Shown: positions 7,496 to 15,531 of the stretch, piece after piece
Layout: every line of letters starts with the position of its first letter
Numbering within the stretch: position 1 is the stretch's first letter
Assembly (NCBI GenBank): GCA_022360315.1
Contig: JAKSDA010000550.1
Location: 1 to 54,297, forward strand
From: Pseudomonadota bacterium
Lineage (GTDB): Bacteria; Myxococcota_A; Polyangia; Haliangiales; Haliangiaceae
Direction of reading: 5' to 3'
Length of the DNA stretch: 54,297 bases
Program-made: the position numbers and the translations under genes
Notes under the pieces: model-generated
The model's database searches: none
Told to the model about the DNA's origin: nothing
Seen by the model: the letters and a program-made list of their open reading frames with translations, nothing else

Positions 7496-8938
7496 ATGGG
7501 ATTCTCCACACAAAACGAACTCCCCCGGGTTCTATTCATCGACAACGAAGAACAGATTCGCAATGCGTTTGCTCATATGATGAAATGGAGAGGATTTACC
7601 GTGGACGTTGCTGCCAGCGCCGGCAGCGCCATCGCGCTCGCCACGAAAAAGCGCTACAAGGCGATCGTCACGGATATCAGCCTGCCCGATATGGATGGCA
7701 TGGATCTCATCGAGCGACTGCGATCCATGCAGTCCTATGCCTCATTCTTGGTCGTCACCGGCTGCAACAACCTGGACCCGCCTACAGGTGCGAACGTCGA
7801 CGAAGCGATCACGGCGATCATAACCAAGCCATGGGATAGCGACGACCTGGAAGCCAAGCTGCGCGAGGCCATTGTCCTTCACGATCGCCGGACCCTGTGC
7901 AGCGAGGAACACCCACCCACACTACTGATCGTCGAAGACGACTATCACAGCGGCTATAGCGTGCAAGAATACTTCAAGGCCAGCGGGTTTCGCACCATAT
8001 GGGTGCGAAATGGTCGCGACGCGATCGCCGCGTTTCAAGACAACCGCGTGGATGTCGTTCTTCTGGATATCATGATTCCGGAAATCGACGGTTACAGCGT
8101 TTGTCGCACAATAAAATCTGATTGGCGCACTCGCGCAGTCCCGGTCATATTCATGACCGCAAAAGGCGCCCCGGAAGATAAGGTCCTCGGCTTTGACGCC
8201 GATGTTGATAGCTATGTCACCAAGCCCTACGATCTGCGCGTTCTCAAGGCCGAGGTAACCGCGCGGCTCAAGGCGCGACAGCACTACAATGCGCTGGCTG
8301 CACAAACCCGCATATTTCGCCAACTGGCAACTATCGACGAGCTCACCGAGTTATACAGCCGCAGGTTCTTTCAAGATCGGCTGACCTACGAGCTCATTCG
8401 CGCCAAGCGCTACAAGCAGGACTTGTCACTCCTCGTCGTGGACGTCGACCATTTCAAGCGCGCCAACGATACCCATGGCCATCTCTTTGGCGACATGGTG
8501 CTCAAGCAGGTGGCCGACCTGATACGTTCCGGTTTGCGGCGGGTTGACATTCCCAGTCGATGTGGCGGCGACGAGTTTTCTATCATCCTTCCCAGCACCG
8601 GTAAAATCGGCGCCGCAAAAGCCGCAGAGCGACTGCGCAGGTTGGTGCAAGATCACGTGTTCTCGATGAAACCACCGGCGCGACAAGGGGGCGCTGTGGG
8701 CGCCGCGAACGAACATCTCCGCGCCCGGATCACAGTGACCATCGGAGTGGCGACGTGTGTCGACGACCGCTATCCAGGCAATCAGGACGAGTTTGTCGAT
8801 TGGGCGGACAAAGCTCTGTATCGAGCCAAGTCCATGGGGCGCAATCACGTAGCGTTTGCAACTGCGCGGCACGGGGCGTGGTGTGATGAGGTATCACTCA
8901 TCGACTCGCGACCGGAGAGCGAGGTAGGCTCACGGTGA
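7496..8938 (+). CDS. REC-REC-GGDEF response regulator, probable diguanylate cyclase
   Basis: 480 residues from the ATG at 7496, chosen because the receiver fold starts right after it (VLFIDNEEQIRNAF) and GGAG lies 11 bases upstream; the frame also opens upstream at 7343. The first receiver has the phospho-Asp in VTDISLPDMDG and Lys in ITKPWD. The second has LIVEDD, LLDIMIPEIDG, MTAKGA and VTKPYD. The GGDEF domain has TIDELTELYSRRFF, DVDHFKRANDTHGH and an intact CGGDEF. An RRVD five residues before GGDEF fits the c-di-GMP inhibitory RxxD site. It should make c-di-GMP under phosphorelay control. About 290 bases separate it from kaiC, so it may have its own promoter. Its 3' end overlaps the convergent histidine kinase gene by 41 bases. 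Confidence 0.92.
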   Translation: MGFSTQNELPRVLFIDNEEQIRNAFAHMMKWRGFTVDVAASAGSAIALATKKRYKAIVTDISLPDMDGMDLIERLRSMQSYASFLVVTGCNNLDPPTGANVDEAITAIITKPWDSDDLEAKLREAIVLHDRRTLCSEEHPPTLLIVEDDYHSGYSVQEYFKASGFRTIWVRNGRDAIAAFQDNRVDVVLLDIMIPEIDGYSVCRTIKSDWRTRAVPVIFMTAKGAPEDKVLGFDADVDSYVTKPYDLRVLKAEVTARLKARQHYNALAAQTRIFRQLATIDELTELYSRRFFQDRLTYELIRAKRYKQDLSLLVVDVDHFKRANDTHGHLFGDMVLKQVADLIRSGLRRVDIPSRCGGDEFSIILPSTGKIGAAKAAERLRRLVQDHVFSMKPPARQGGAVGAANEHLRARITVTIGVATCVDDRYPGNQDEFVDWADKALYRAKSMGRNHVAFATARHGAWCDEVSLIDSRPESEVGSR

Positions 8939-10232
8939 AGGTAGTTCCCTCGCCCTGTTGGCTACACACAGCAATGGTGCCGCCGAGGAGCTCGGTGAGC
9001 CGCTGGGAGATGCTCAACCCCAGGCCAGCTCCCGGAAAACGCGACGTCACTTCATTGTCCACTTTTATGAACGGATGAAAGATCTCTTGCAGATTTTCCG
9101 GGGCAATGCCAATTCCCGTGTCCGAGACCGAGGCGACGACCCGGTTGGTGGTAGACTGTGCGCGCAGGCAAATGCGTCCGCGGCTGGTGAACTTGATCGC
9201 ATTGTCGAGCAAGCAAATGAGTATTTGCCGCAGTCTCGTCGGATCGGTACGAATGTCCGGCAATCCATCGGCCACCTCGCTGGTCAGCTCAACGTTGGTG
9301 GAGGTCATCAGGCCGCGACATGTGTTCATGACGTCGCGACAGATTTCTGAAACGTTGACTGTGGCGTAAGCGATCTCTATGTAACCAGCTTCGACCTTGG
9401 CCAGATCGAGTATGTCACCGATGAGTCGCCGCTGATAGCCGCAACACTCCAGGATCCCCTCGACAGCGCGATGCTGCGACTCTGTGAGCGGGCCGTAAAC
9501 CCCTTCATCGAGAAGCTGGGCGTAGTTATTGATGGCGTTGAGAGGAGTGCGCAACTCATGGGACGTATTGCTGACAAACCGACTCTTGGCCATACTGGCG
9601 TCGCGCAGTTTTTGGTTGAGTAGGTGCAGCGCTTTTTCGTCCTTCTTGCGCTGCGTGATATCTCGTAGCGTGGCCAGATGAGCAGCCTGTCCCTGCCACT
9701 CTGTATCGATCGTACGCATTTCCGCCAGCCGGTGCTGGGGCAGTTCGACCTCCATGATTTTTCCTCCCACCACAGGCAGACCGAATTCTTGCCCGAGCAA
9801 GCTGTCGGTGGGGCGGTTCAACAACTCGCCAGCGGCAGGATTGACGAACACGACGATGCCGGCGGCGTCGACCAGCACGACTCCGTCCGGGCTCAGGGTG
9901 AGAAGTTGCCAGGGATCGACGCTGGTCGGCTTCTGCTGCCACCCGGGATTCGCAGTGCTCGGTGCGGGCGACAGCCCCAGGGCGAGGAGGAACTCATCGC
10001 CGCCGGACAGATCGCCGATGATGCGCCGTTGCGGCGGCGGAGACAGCTTGAGCAGCGCCGGCGTGGTGAGCACTCGGTGCTCCTCGGCGACGGCGGGTCG
10101 CTCGATTACATCGACGACTTCGAGTTCGTAGTCGGCGCCCAGGTGAGCGTCACAAAGGTGATGTAGATTGTCCAACACTCGCCTGTGGTGGGGATTTTTT
10201 CCGGTCACGAACACACGCAAGCAGTACTTCAT
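8898..10232 (-). CDS. SasA-like KaiB-domain/PAS/histidine kinase
   Basis: 444 residues from the ATG at 10232, which starts MKYCLRVFVTGKNP, has GGGGAG upstream and overlaps the stop of the preceding gene (ATGA). Residues 1-90 form a KaiB-like domain (YELEVVDVIERPAVAEEHRV, TTPALLKLSPPP, RRIIGDLSGGDEF), unlike most hybrid kinases. A PAS domain lies near 105-195. HisKA follows with phospho-acceptor H225 in SNTSHELRTPLNAI, and HATPase_c with N344 (LLDNAIKFT), DTGIGIAPE and GAGLGLSI. Cyanobacterial SasA also has an N-terminal KaiB-like domain and reads KaiC phosphorylation state; by analogy this is a clock-output kinase, with the added PAS as a second input. Partners may be the response regulators encoded next to it. 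All catalytic motifs are present. Confidence 0.93.
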   Translation of the reverse strand: MKYCLRVFVTGKNPHHRRVLDNLHHLCDAHLGADYELEVVDVIERPAVAEEHRVLTTPALLKLSPPPQRRIIGDLSGGDEFLLALGLSPAPSTANPGWQQKPTSVDPWQLLTLSPDGVVLVDAAGIVVFVNPAAGELLNRPTDSLLGQEFGLPVVGGKIMEVELPQHRLAEMRTIDTEWQGQAAHLATLRDITQRKKDEKALHLLNQKLRDASMAKSRFVSNTSHELRTPLNAINNYAQLLDEGVYGPLTESQHRAVEGILECCGYQRRLIGDILDLAKVEAGYIEIAYATVNVSEICRDVMNTCRGLMTSTNVELTSEVADGLPDIRTDPTRLRQILICLLDNAIKFTSRGRICLRAQSTTNRVVASVSDTGIGIAPENLQEIFHPFIKVDNEVTSRFPGAGLGLSISQRLTELLGGTIAVCSQQGEGTTFTVSLPRSPVASR

Positions 10233-11110
10233 GACGATCTCCCCGTGCCCCCGTCGTCTTCTTCGAATCCCGAACGGCTGATGCCGGTGCGATAATAGTC
10301 GACGAGCAACCCCATCATCTCCAGTGCGAGCAGGCGTCCATCCACCACGCATGCCTGGACACGTGTACTGTTCTGTCCACTCACAACGCTATCGAGAGCG
10401 CTCACGTGAAGGTCGATCAGGTCCCTCGGACTACCCCCGAGATCGCCGAGCCGCGACGCGATGCGGTTCATTGTCACCTGCGGTTTCGATGCCTCGACGA
10501 TCAATTGTCGCAGGTAACCGGCGAACAGCTCGACATATTCATTCCGTAATGTGTCGAAGTCAGCCGGAGCGCGGTCCTTGACTGGCGCTGCACTCGCAAG
10601 CGATTGGGTGACGGGTGTGGGTATTGCAGCAGACGACATTTCTCGATACCGAGACAGTGTATGCTCCAGTTCCCGAATGCGTGTTTCTCGAATGCGTGTT
10701 TCTCGGGTCCGAAGCACAGCGAGCCCGATCGCGCGCCGCAAGGTTACTGGACCGATTTCTGCCTTTCTCAGGTAGTCGTGTGCACCGGCGGCAATACAAT
10801 CGCGCGCGAATTCCTCATCATCGATCTCGGTGAGGACTACAAGAGGAACCCCCGCTGAGGCCGGGCGGAGCTGGTTGACCGTCGCGATGCCGTGAGTATC
10901 GGGCAGATTGAGGTCCACGAGTACGATATCGAGAGTTGCTTTTCGAAGCATGTCCACGGCAGCAGCACAGTGCTCCACGTGTGTTACCGCGTAGGATAGG
11001 TCGGGGATAGCTTCCAGGTGCTTGCACACCAGACGCACATCACCCGGATTGTCCTCGAGCAGCAGCACTCGAGTGGCGCTGTCCGGTGTTCGACCCATAT
11101 CCTTTATCAT
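10229..11110 (-). CDS. Response regulator with C-terminal KaiA/RsbU_N-like domain (candidate KaiA analogue)
   Basis: 293 residues from ATG 11110 (ATG 11098 is possible; the frame opens further upstream, to 11386, with no receiver homology there). Residues 13-130 are an intact receiver: acidic LLLEDNPGD, phospho-Asp D66 in VLVDLNLPD, T94 and K116. A charged helix at 136-157 carries a tandem RETRIRETRIRELE. Residues 184-278 form a helical domain (EYVELFAGYLRQLIVE, GSPRDLIDLHVSALD, LLALEMMGLLVDYYRTGISR) that resembles the KaiC-binding bundle of cyanobacterial KaiA and the RsbU N-terminal domain. KaiA also has receiver-like plus bundle order, but with a pseudo-receiver; here the receiver looks phosphorylatable. 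The 4-bp overlap with the KaiB-kinase gene implies co-expression. Naming as KaiA is inference. Confidence 0.82.
   Translation of the reverse strand: MIKDMGRTPDSATRVLLLEDNPGDVRLVCKHLEAIPDLSYAVTHVEHCAAAVDMLRKATLDIVLVDLNLPDTHGIATVNQLRPASAGVPLVVLTEIDDEEFARDCIAAGAHDYLRKAEIGPVTLRRAIGLAVLRTRETRIRETRIRELEHTLSRYREMSSAAIPTPVTQSLASAAPVKDRAPADFDTLRNEYVELFAGYLRQLIVEASKPQVTMNRIASRLGDLGGSPRDLIDLHVSALDSVVSGQNSTRVQACVVDGRLLALEMMGLLVDYYRTGISRSGFEEDDGGTGRSS
10674..10703 (-). repeat. 15-bp tandem duplication in the linker helix
   Basis: The 15-base unit at 10674-10688 is repeated exactly at 10689-10703 and adds five residues (RETRI) to the helix between receiver and KaiA-like domain. It keeps frame and would rotate or extend the linker. 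Confidence 0.9.
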
Positions 11111-11407
11111 GAATTCAGTAGACACGTTTACGTTCTCTCGGCTCAGTACAGCTCCTCGCAAAGAAAGTGCCCAGTAGGGTCGATCCAGGGCGTCGAGGGC
11201 AAGGCGTCGAGGAGGGAGCATAGTTGACCTACGTGACCGACGAGCAACGCAGCCATCGGCGGGCTGGTCGGGCATACTGGGTACTTTCTTGCGGGGAGAT
11301 GTACTTAGTTTACGGAGTAAAGAGCCGATATGTACACAACCTTCCTCTCGTGTTTCAGAGTAAAGTTCGACAATCGCCCTGGCCAACCCCGGGCCCGTGC
11401 AGTCGGG

Positions 11408-11860
11408 TTACCGGGACGGCAGCCGCACGATCTGGATCCAGAAGTCCTCGAGTGTCTGCACGACCCGTATCAACTCACTGACTGAAACCGGTTTTTTGAT
11501 GTAACAATTCGCGTGCAGGTTGTAGGCTTCAAGCACGTCGCTCTCGGCGTTCGAAGTGGTCAGGACGATCACTGGAATGCGTCTTAGATCGGGATCGGCC
11601 TTTAGCTCAGCCAGCACTTCCCACCCGCTCTTTTTCGGTAAGTTCAAGTCCAGCAAGATCAAATCTGGACGCACGGCGGGACCATGAGGCTCGGATTTGT
11701 GCAAAAACGCCAGCGCCTCGATGCCGTCCTTGACCACATGTAAGCGGTTTTGTAACTTGGCTTTCTGCAGGGCTTTTTGGGTCAGACGAATATCGCCGGG
11801 ATTGTCTTCGACGAGCAGAAGCTCGACCGGCGCACCCTGGGGCTGTTCTCTCGTTGTCAT
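11408..11860 (-). CDS. Stand-alone response regulator, Rcp1-like
   Basis: 150 residues, receiver only: ELLLVEDNPGDIRLTQKAL, phospho-Asp in LILLDLNLPKKSG, VLTTSNAE and the Lys in CYIKKPVSVSEL. All active residues are present and there is no output domain. The long loop with DPDLRRIPVIVLTTS is typical of Rcp1-type regulators paired with phytochrome-like kinases. Its ATG at 11860 overlaps the stop of the upstream histidine kinase (ATGA), so the two are very likely cognate and translationally coupled. Signal may pass on by protein contact or by phosphotransfer to another histidine protein. Confidence 0.93.
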   Translation of the reverse strand: MTTREQPQGAPVELLLVEDNPGDIRLTQKALQKAKLQNRLHVVKDGIEALAFLHKSEPHGPAVRPDLILLDLNLPKKSGWEVLAELKADPDLRRIPVIVLTTSNAESDVLEAYNLHANCYIKKPVSVSELIRVVQTLEDFWIQIVRLPSR

Positions 11861-14259
11861 GCTGGAGCATTGCCTCGCTGTGGAATTGCAAAGTAAAACG
11901 TCGAGCCAATCTCCGGCTGCGACTCCAACCAGATGCGGCCGCCATGGCGTTCTACGGTTTTCTTGCAGATGGCCAGGCCGATGCCGGTTCCCGGATAGTT
12001 GTCTCTGGTATGAAGGCGCTGAAAGAGAACAAAGACTCGCTCGACATATTCTGCCGCGATTCCTATACCATTATCCTTTACCGAAAATACCCACTCATCG
12101 TCTCCTCGCTCGGCTGAAACATGCACCTTTGGTGGAACCTGGCCGCGGAACTTGATGGCGTTGGCGATGAGATTTTGCAACAATAAGACCAGCTGCTCTT
12201 TATCGGCCATGATCGTGGGCAGATCATCGCGAGTGACCTCGGCTGCATTTTCCGCGATAGCCAACCTCAGATTGGCTATCGCTCGATCGAGGACTGCATT
12301 TGCATTTGTCGGCTCGAATGCCTTGCCCCGCGTGCCCACCCGCGAATACGTCAAAAGGTCGTTTATCAGGCGCTGCATGCGTCTGGCGCCATCCACGGCA
12401 AAGTCGATATAGTCCCGTGCTTCGTCATTTAACTGCTCTTTGTACTCGTCCTCCAACAGGCCCATGAAGCTCGTCACCATGCGCAGGGGTTCCTGCATAT
12501 CGTGCGAGGCCACGTACGCGAACAATTCCAGCTCGGCGTTGGAACGGGTTAGCTCTGCTACAGTCTCTTTCATGAGCGCTTCGCTGTTTTTTCGCGCGGT
12601 GATCTCAGTGTCGCGCTCTTTCACCAGCCGTTCCATGCCGACGCTATGCCCGGTCACGATGAGCAAGACAGCGCCCAGGAGACCGACAAATAGCAGCCCC
12701 GCGGTCAGGACCAGCCAGTGCTGCCAGACCGGCTGTGCTGCCAGATAATGTCGCGTCGGAGCGAATCGCAGAGTCCACCTGCGTGTGAGCAGCTCCAGGT
12801 GGGTCGAGTGCTGCTGCTCGTCCACCGTGGAGTTGTCCTCATCGACCGAAGCTGCGCTTGCTGGCTCATCTGCGATGCTGCTGTCGTAGAGTGGGACATT
12901 GTCTTTCTCCTCGGTCTCGTCGAAAATCCGCAAGACTATGCCGCTGGGCAGCAGGTGTCGCAAGTCTGTCTCCACCAGTAGTCCGACCCGGAAGACCCCC
13001 AGGACAAAGCCCCGCAGGGCGCTGCGGCGCTCTTCTACCGTGCGGAGTGGCCGCTCGCTGTCGTATATGGGCATGAAGACCAGAAATCCGAACTGATGGC
13101 CTCTCTCGTCCAATAAGGTGACGCGGCCACTGGCCACCACGAGTCCTGTATCGCGCGCTTCCTCGAGCGGCTGCCGGCGGATGGAACTCGAGGCCAGGTC
13201 GAAGCCCATGGCTGCCGTGTTGCTCGCGTATGGCTCGACGTAGTAGACCGGGAAATACTCATCCCGCTGCGCGGCTGGTATCATCTGGCTACGGGTTCCC
13301 CGTTCCGTGATCTGAAAGTGAGAAAACCCGTCTCGTCGCGCCGCTTCTTTGTATGCGGCCCGCTCGGCGTGCGGCACGCGTGGAATCCATTCCAGGGCTT
13401 GAATACCGGGATTGCGCGCGATGAGAGGAGTCACAAAGGCGTGGAATTTGTCCCGCTCGAGTTGCCGGGTCATGCCGTACAAGCTCGCTATCGCATAGAT
13501 CTCGGCCAGATAGACATCGAGGCGTTCGCGCAGCGTCTCGGTCAGGGTGTGAGCTCGGTGCTCAAACTCGCCTGCAATACGTTCCGCCTCCCAGCCTCTG
13601 GCCAGCACAAACACGGTGACCGCCGCGGCCAGGGCGCAGCTCAGCGGCAGGGCCACGGTCAGCCGACGGCGTTGCCACACATGGCGCGGCCGACCAGCCA
13701 GCACCAGCGCAAGCGGCGCGAAAATGAGCACGCCGATGGAATCTCCGACCCACCACCTCCACCAGCCTAACAAGAGCTCCGACCCTGGAACGATCCCGCC
13801 GATGAAGAGAGTCAGCATTCCCAGAGTCGGGCTGATCAGGCAGCTGACCGCTGCGCCCAGGTACAGAAACTTGCCGATACTATTGGCCTGTTCCAGGACG
13901 AGAGGATGGCCCACATAGCGACGCACCAGAAATGCGCCCATTACGGCTTGGAGTGTCGCACCCAGCCCGATGCTGGCCAAAAAAAACCCAGACCTGGCCA
14001 GCGCCGCCGAGCTGCTGGAGTCCAAAAAGTTGCTCGCAGCTACGCAGATCGATCCCAACACGACACCGGGCCACACCCGATACCCGAGGAGCAAAATCGC
14101 TGCCAGGGCGACTCCCGAGGGCGGCCATAGCGGAGCAGCGAACCACGGCGGGATGGCCAAGAACAGTGCCAGCCAACCCGTTACGTAGTAGCCAATGGCC
14201 AAAATGAGCACTGCAGCCACATGGCGCAAGGCACGGGAGCGGGCGAAACGAGGTATCAT
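11857..14259 (-). CDS. MASE1-CHASE-type membrane sensor histidine kinase
   Basis: About 800 residues from ATG 14259 (the frame extends to 14307). The N-terminal 210 residues are a multi-pass MASE1-like membrane domain (GWLALFLAIPPWFAAPLWPP, ILLLGYRVWPGVVLGSI). A periplasmic CHASE-like sensor follows, with NPGIQALEWIPRVPHAERAA and VVASGRVTLLDERG. A further transmembrane helix near 512-536 leads into the kinase core, with His586 in VASHDMQEPLRMV, LLQNLIANAIKFR, DNGIGIAAE and GTGIGLAIC. The MQEPLR H-box is of the Cph1/phytochrome type, which fits the Rcp1-like partner downstream. MASE1 and CHASE ligands are unknown; small external molecules are typical. It is the most 5' gene of the minus-strand pair and overlaps its regulator by 4 bases. 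Confidence 0.92.
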   Translation of the reverse strand: MIPRFARSRALRHVAAVLILAIGYYVTGWLALFLAIPPWFAAPLWPPSGVALAAILLLGYRVWPGVVLGSICVAASNFLDSSSSAALARSGFFLASIGLGATLQAVMGAFLVRRYVGHPLVLEQANSIGKFLYLGAAVSCLISPTLGMLTLFIGGIVPGSELLLGWWRWWVGDSIGVLIFAPLALVLAGRPRHVWQRRRLTVALPLSCALAAAVTVFVLARGWEAERIAGEFEHRAHTLTETLRERLDVYLAEIYAIASLYGMTRQLERDKFHAFVTPLIARNPGIQALEWIPRVPHAERAAYKEAARRDGFSHFQITERGTRSQMIPAAQRDEYFPVYYVEPYASNTAAMGFDLASSSIRRQPLEEARDTGLVVASGRVTLLDERGHQFGFLVFMPIYDSERPLRTVEERRSALRGFVLGVFRVGLLVETDLRHLLPSGIVLRIFDETEEKDNVPLYDSSIADEPASAASVDEDNSTVDEQQHSTHLELLTRRWTLRFAPTRHYLAAQPVWQHWLVLTAGLLFVGLLGAVLLIVTGHSVGMERLVKERDTEITARKNSEALMKETVAELTRSNAELELFAYVASHDMQEPLRMVTSFMGLLEDEYKEQLNDEARDYIDFAVDGARRMQRLINDLLTYSRVGTRGKAFEPTNANAVLDRAIANLRLAIAENAAEVTRDDLPTIMADKEQLVLLLQNLIANAIKFRGQVPPKVHVSAERGDDEWVFSVKDNGIGIAAEYVERVFVLFQRLHTRDNYPGTGIGLAICKKTVERHGGRIWLESQPEIGSTFYFAIPQRGNAPA

Positions 14260-15531
14260 ATCACGCCTGCTTGCTTTCCATGCCGTGCACGTTGCTGCTC
14301 GAGACATCTCATTTGAGGACGTTTTTCTGTTGATTCTGAGTTTATTAACAATAGCAGATACGACACTGCATCGGAACCGACCGCTGCTATTCGAGCATCA
14401 GAGCATCTGAGATGCCACTACACCTTTGCCCTACATGGTGCGGATATCGGCTCCGCTCTTCGGTGATGAAACGGCGGGCCGAAATCGCCGACCATTGTCT
14501 CAATGGAACTCCACCATCGCCTCGACGGCTGGCCAGATTATGCGAGTCGGAATGTCGGTCGATTATCGGCTGTTCAAGAGAAGAATGGACCGATACAAAG
14601 AACCGCGTATTGGCAATTTGACGGTCCAGGACACGGATATAAGCGATTGTGACCAACTCAACCCGTCGCTGGGTCGGGTTTCGCTTACGACAATAAAGCC
14701 ACGAGGAGCAGCGTTTGATGACATCACAGCCAATCGAGTTGCATTGGGCAATCGGGTGGGTGATCGAGCGCAATATCGCAGTGTCTGGATAGCACCTGAG
14801 TGGCCAAATTCTCTCTGATTCAAAAGGCCGTCTCGGTACGATCGGTGCTAACAAGACGCGAACGAGGACACTTGCCAACAACGGGACCGGACATGTCACA
14901 GTTTGAGAAGGCGCCACTGCACCGCGTACCAGCGGTAAAGATCTGACAGATTAGCGACACGGCTTGCCAAATTCGCGATTTCGTGACGGATTGCTGAATC
15001 AACTGTCCGCAAAATCATAGTTCATGATAGTGTTGTAGTATGGTTAATTGAGTGGTCGGTGAGCCAGTCTGTGGACTGTGTGGCACCAGGCATGTGAAGA
15101 GCCCAGGTAGGCAGGCAAGCCAGCCGCGGGACGAGGAAGCGGCGCCTTCTCGTCGCCGTCTCGCGTGCCCTGATTACCACCGGGACGAAGAGACCGATAG
15201 TGCAACGCATAAAAATAGAAGACATCAAAGTAACCAAAAAAACGATACTTACACCGGGCCATCAAATAGCGTTGCATACTATAATCAAATCAAAACTCTC
15301 AATCATGGTCGACCTTGATATCAGTTCCGGGGCCGTCGCGGGGTCGGCGATTCATCCATCTGAATCTGGCACAGCTGTGCTCGGGCCGCAGCTGGTATAC
15401 GTTGAATATGATTGTATTCGGCCGAGTACCGCCTGTCCAGCTGTAGTCGAGAGAGCATTGGTCGCGCCATCGATAATCCGGGACAGCTCGATCGTTTACT
15501 CAGTCTGTTATAACCGTGATGGATATGGAAA
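14260..15531. other. Long intergenic region with no supported gene
   Basis: About 1.27 kb with lower GC than its surroundings. Frames of 70-180 codons exist on both strands, but none shows a domain, a ribosome binding site or myxobacterial codon bias. The region just left of 14340 should hold the promoter of the MASE1 kinase, and the AT-rich part at 15000-15320 may hold the promoter of the Ser/Thr kinase operon. No tRNA, repeat array or insertion sequence was recognised. It may be eroded DNA. Confidence 0.45.
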
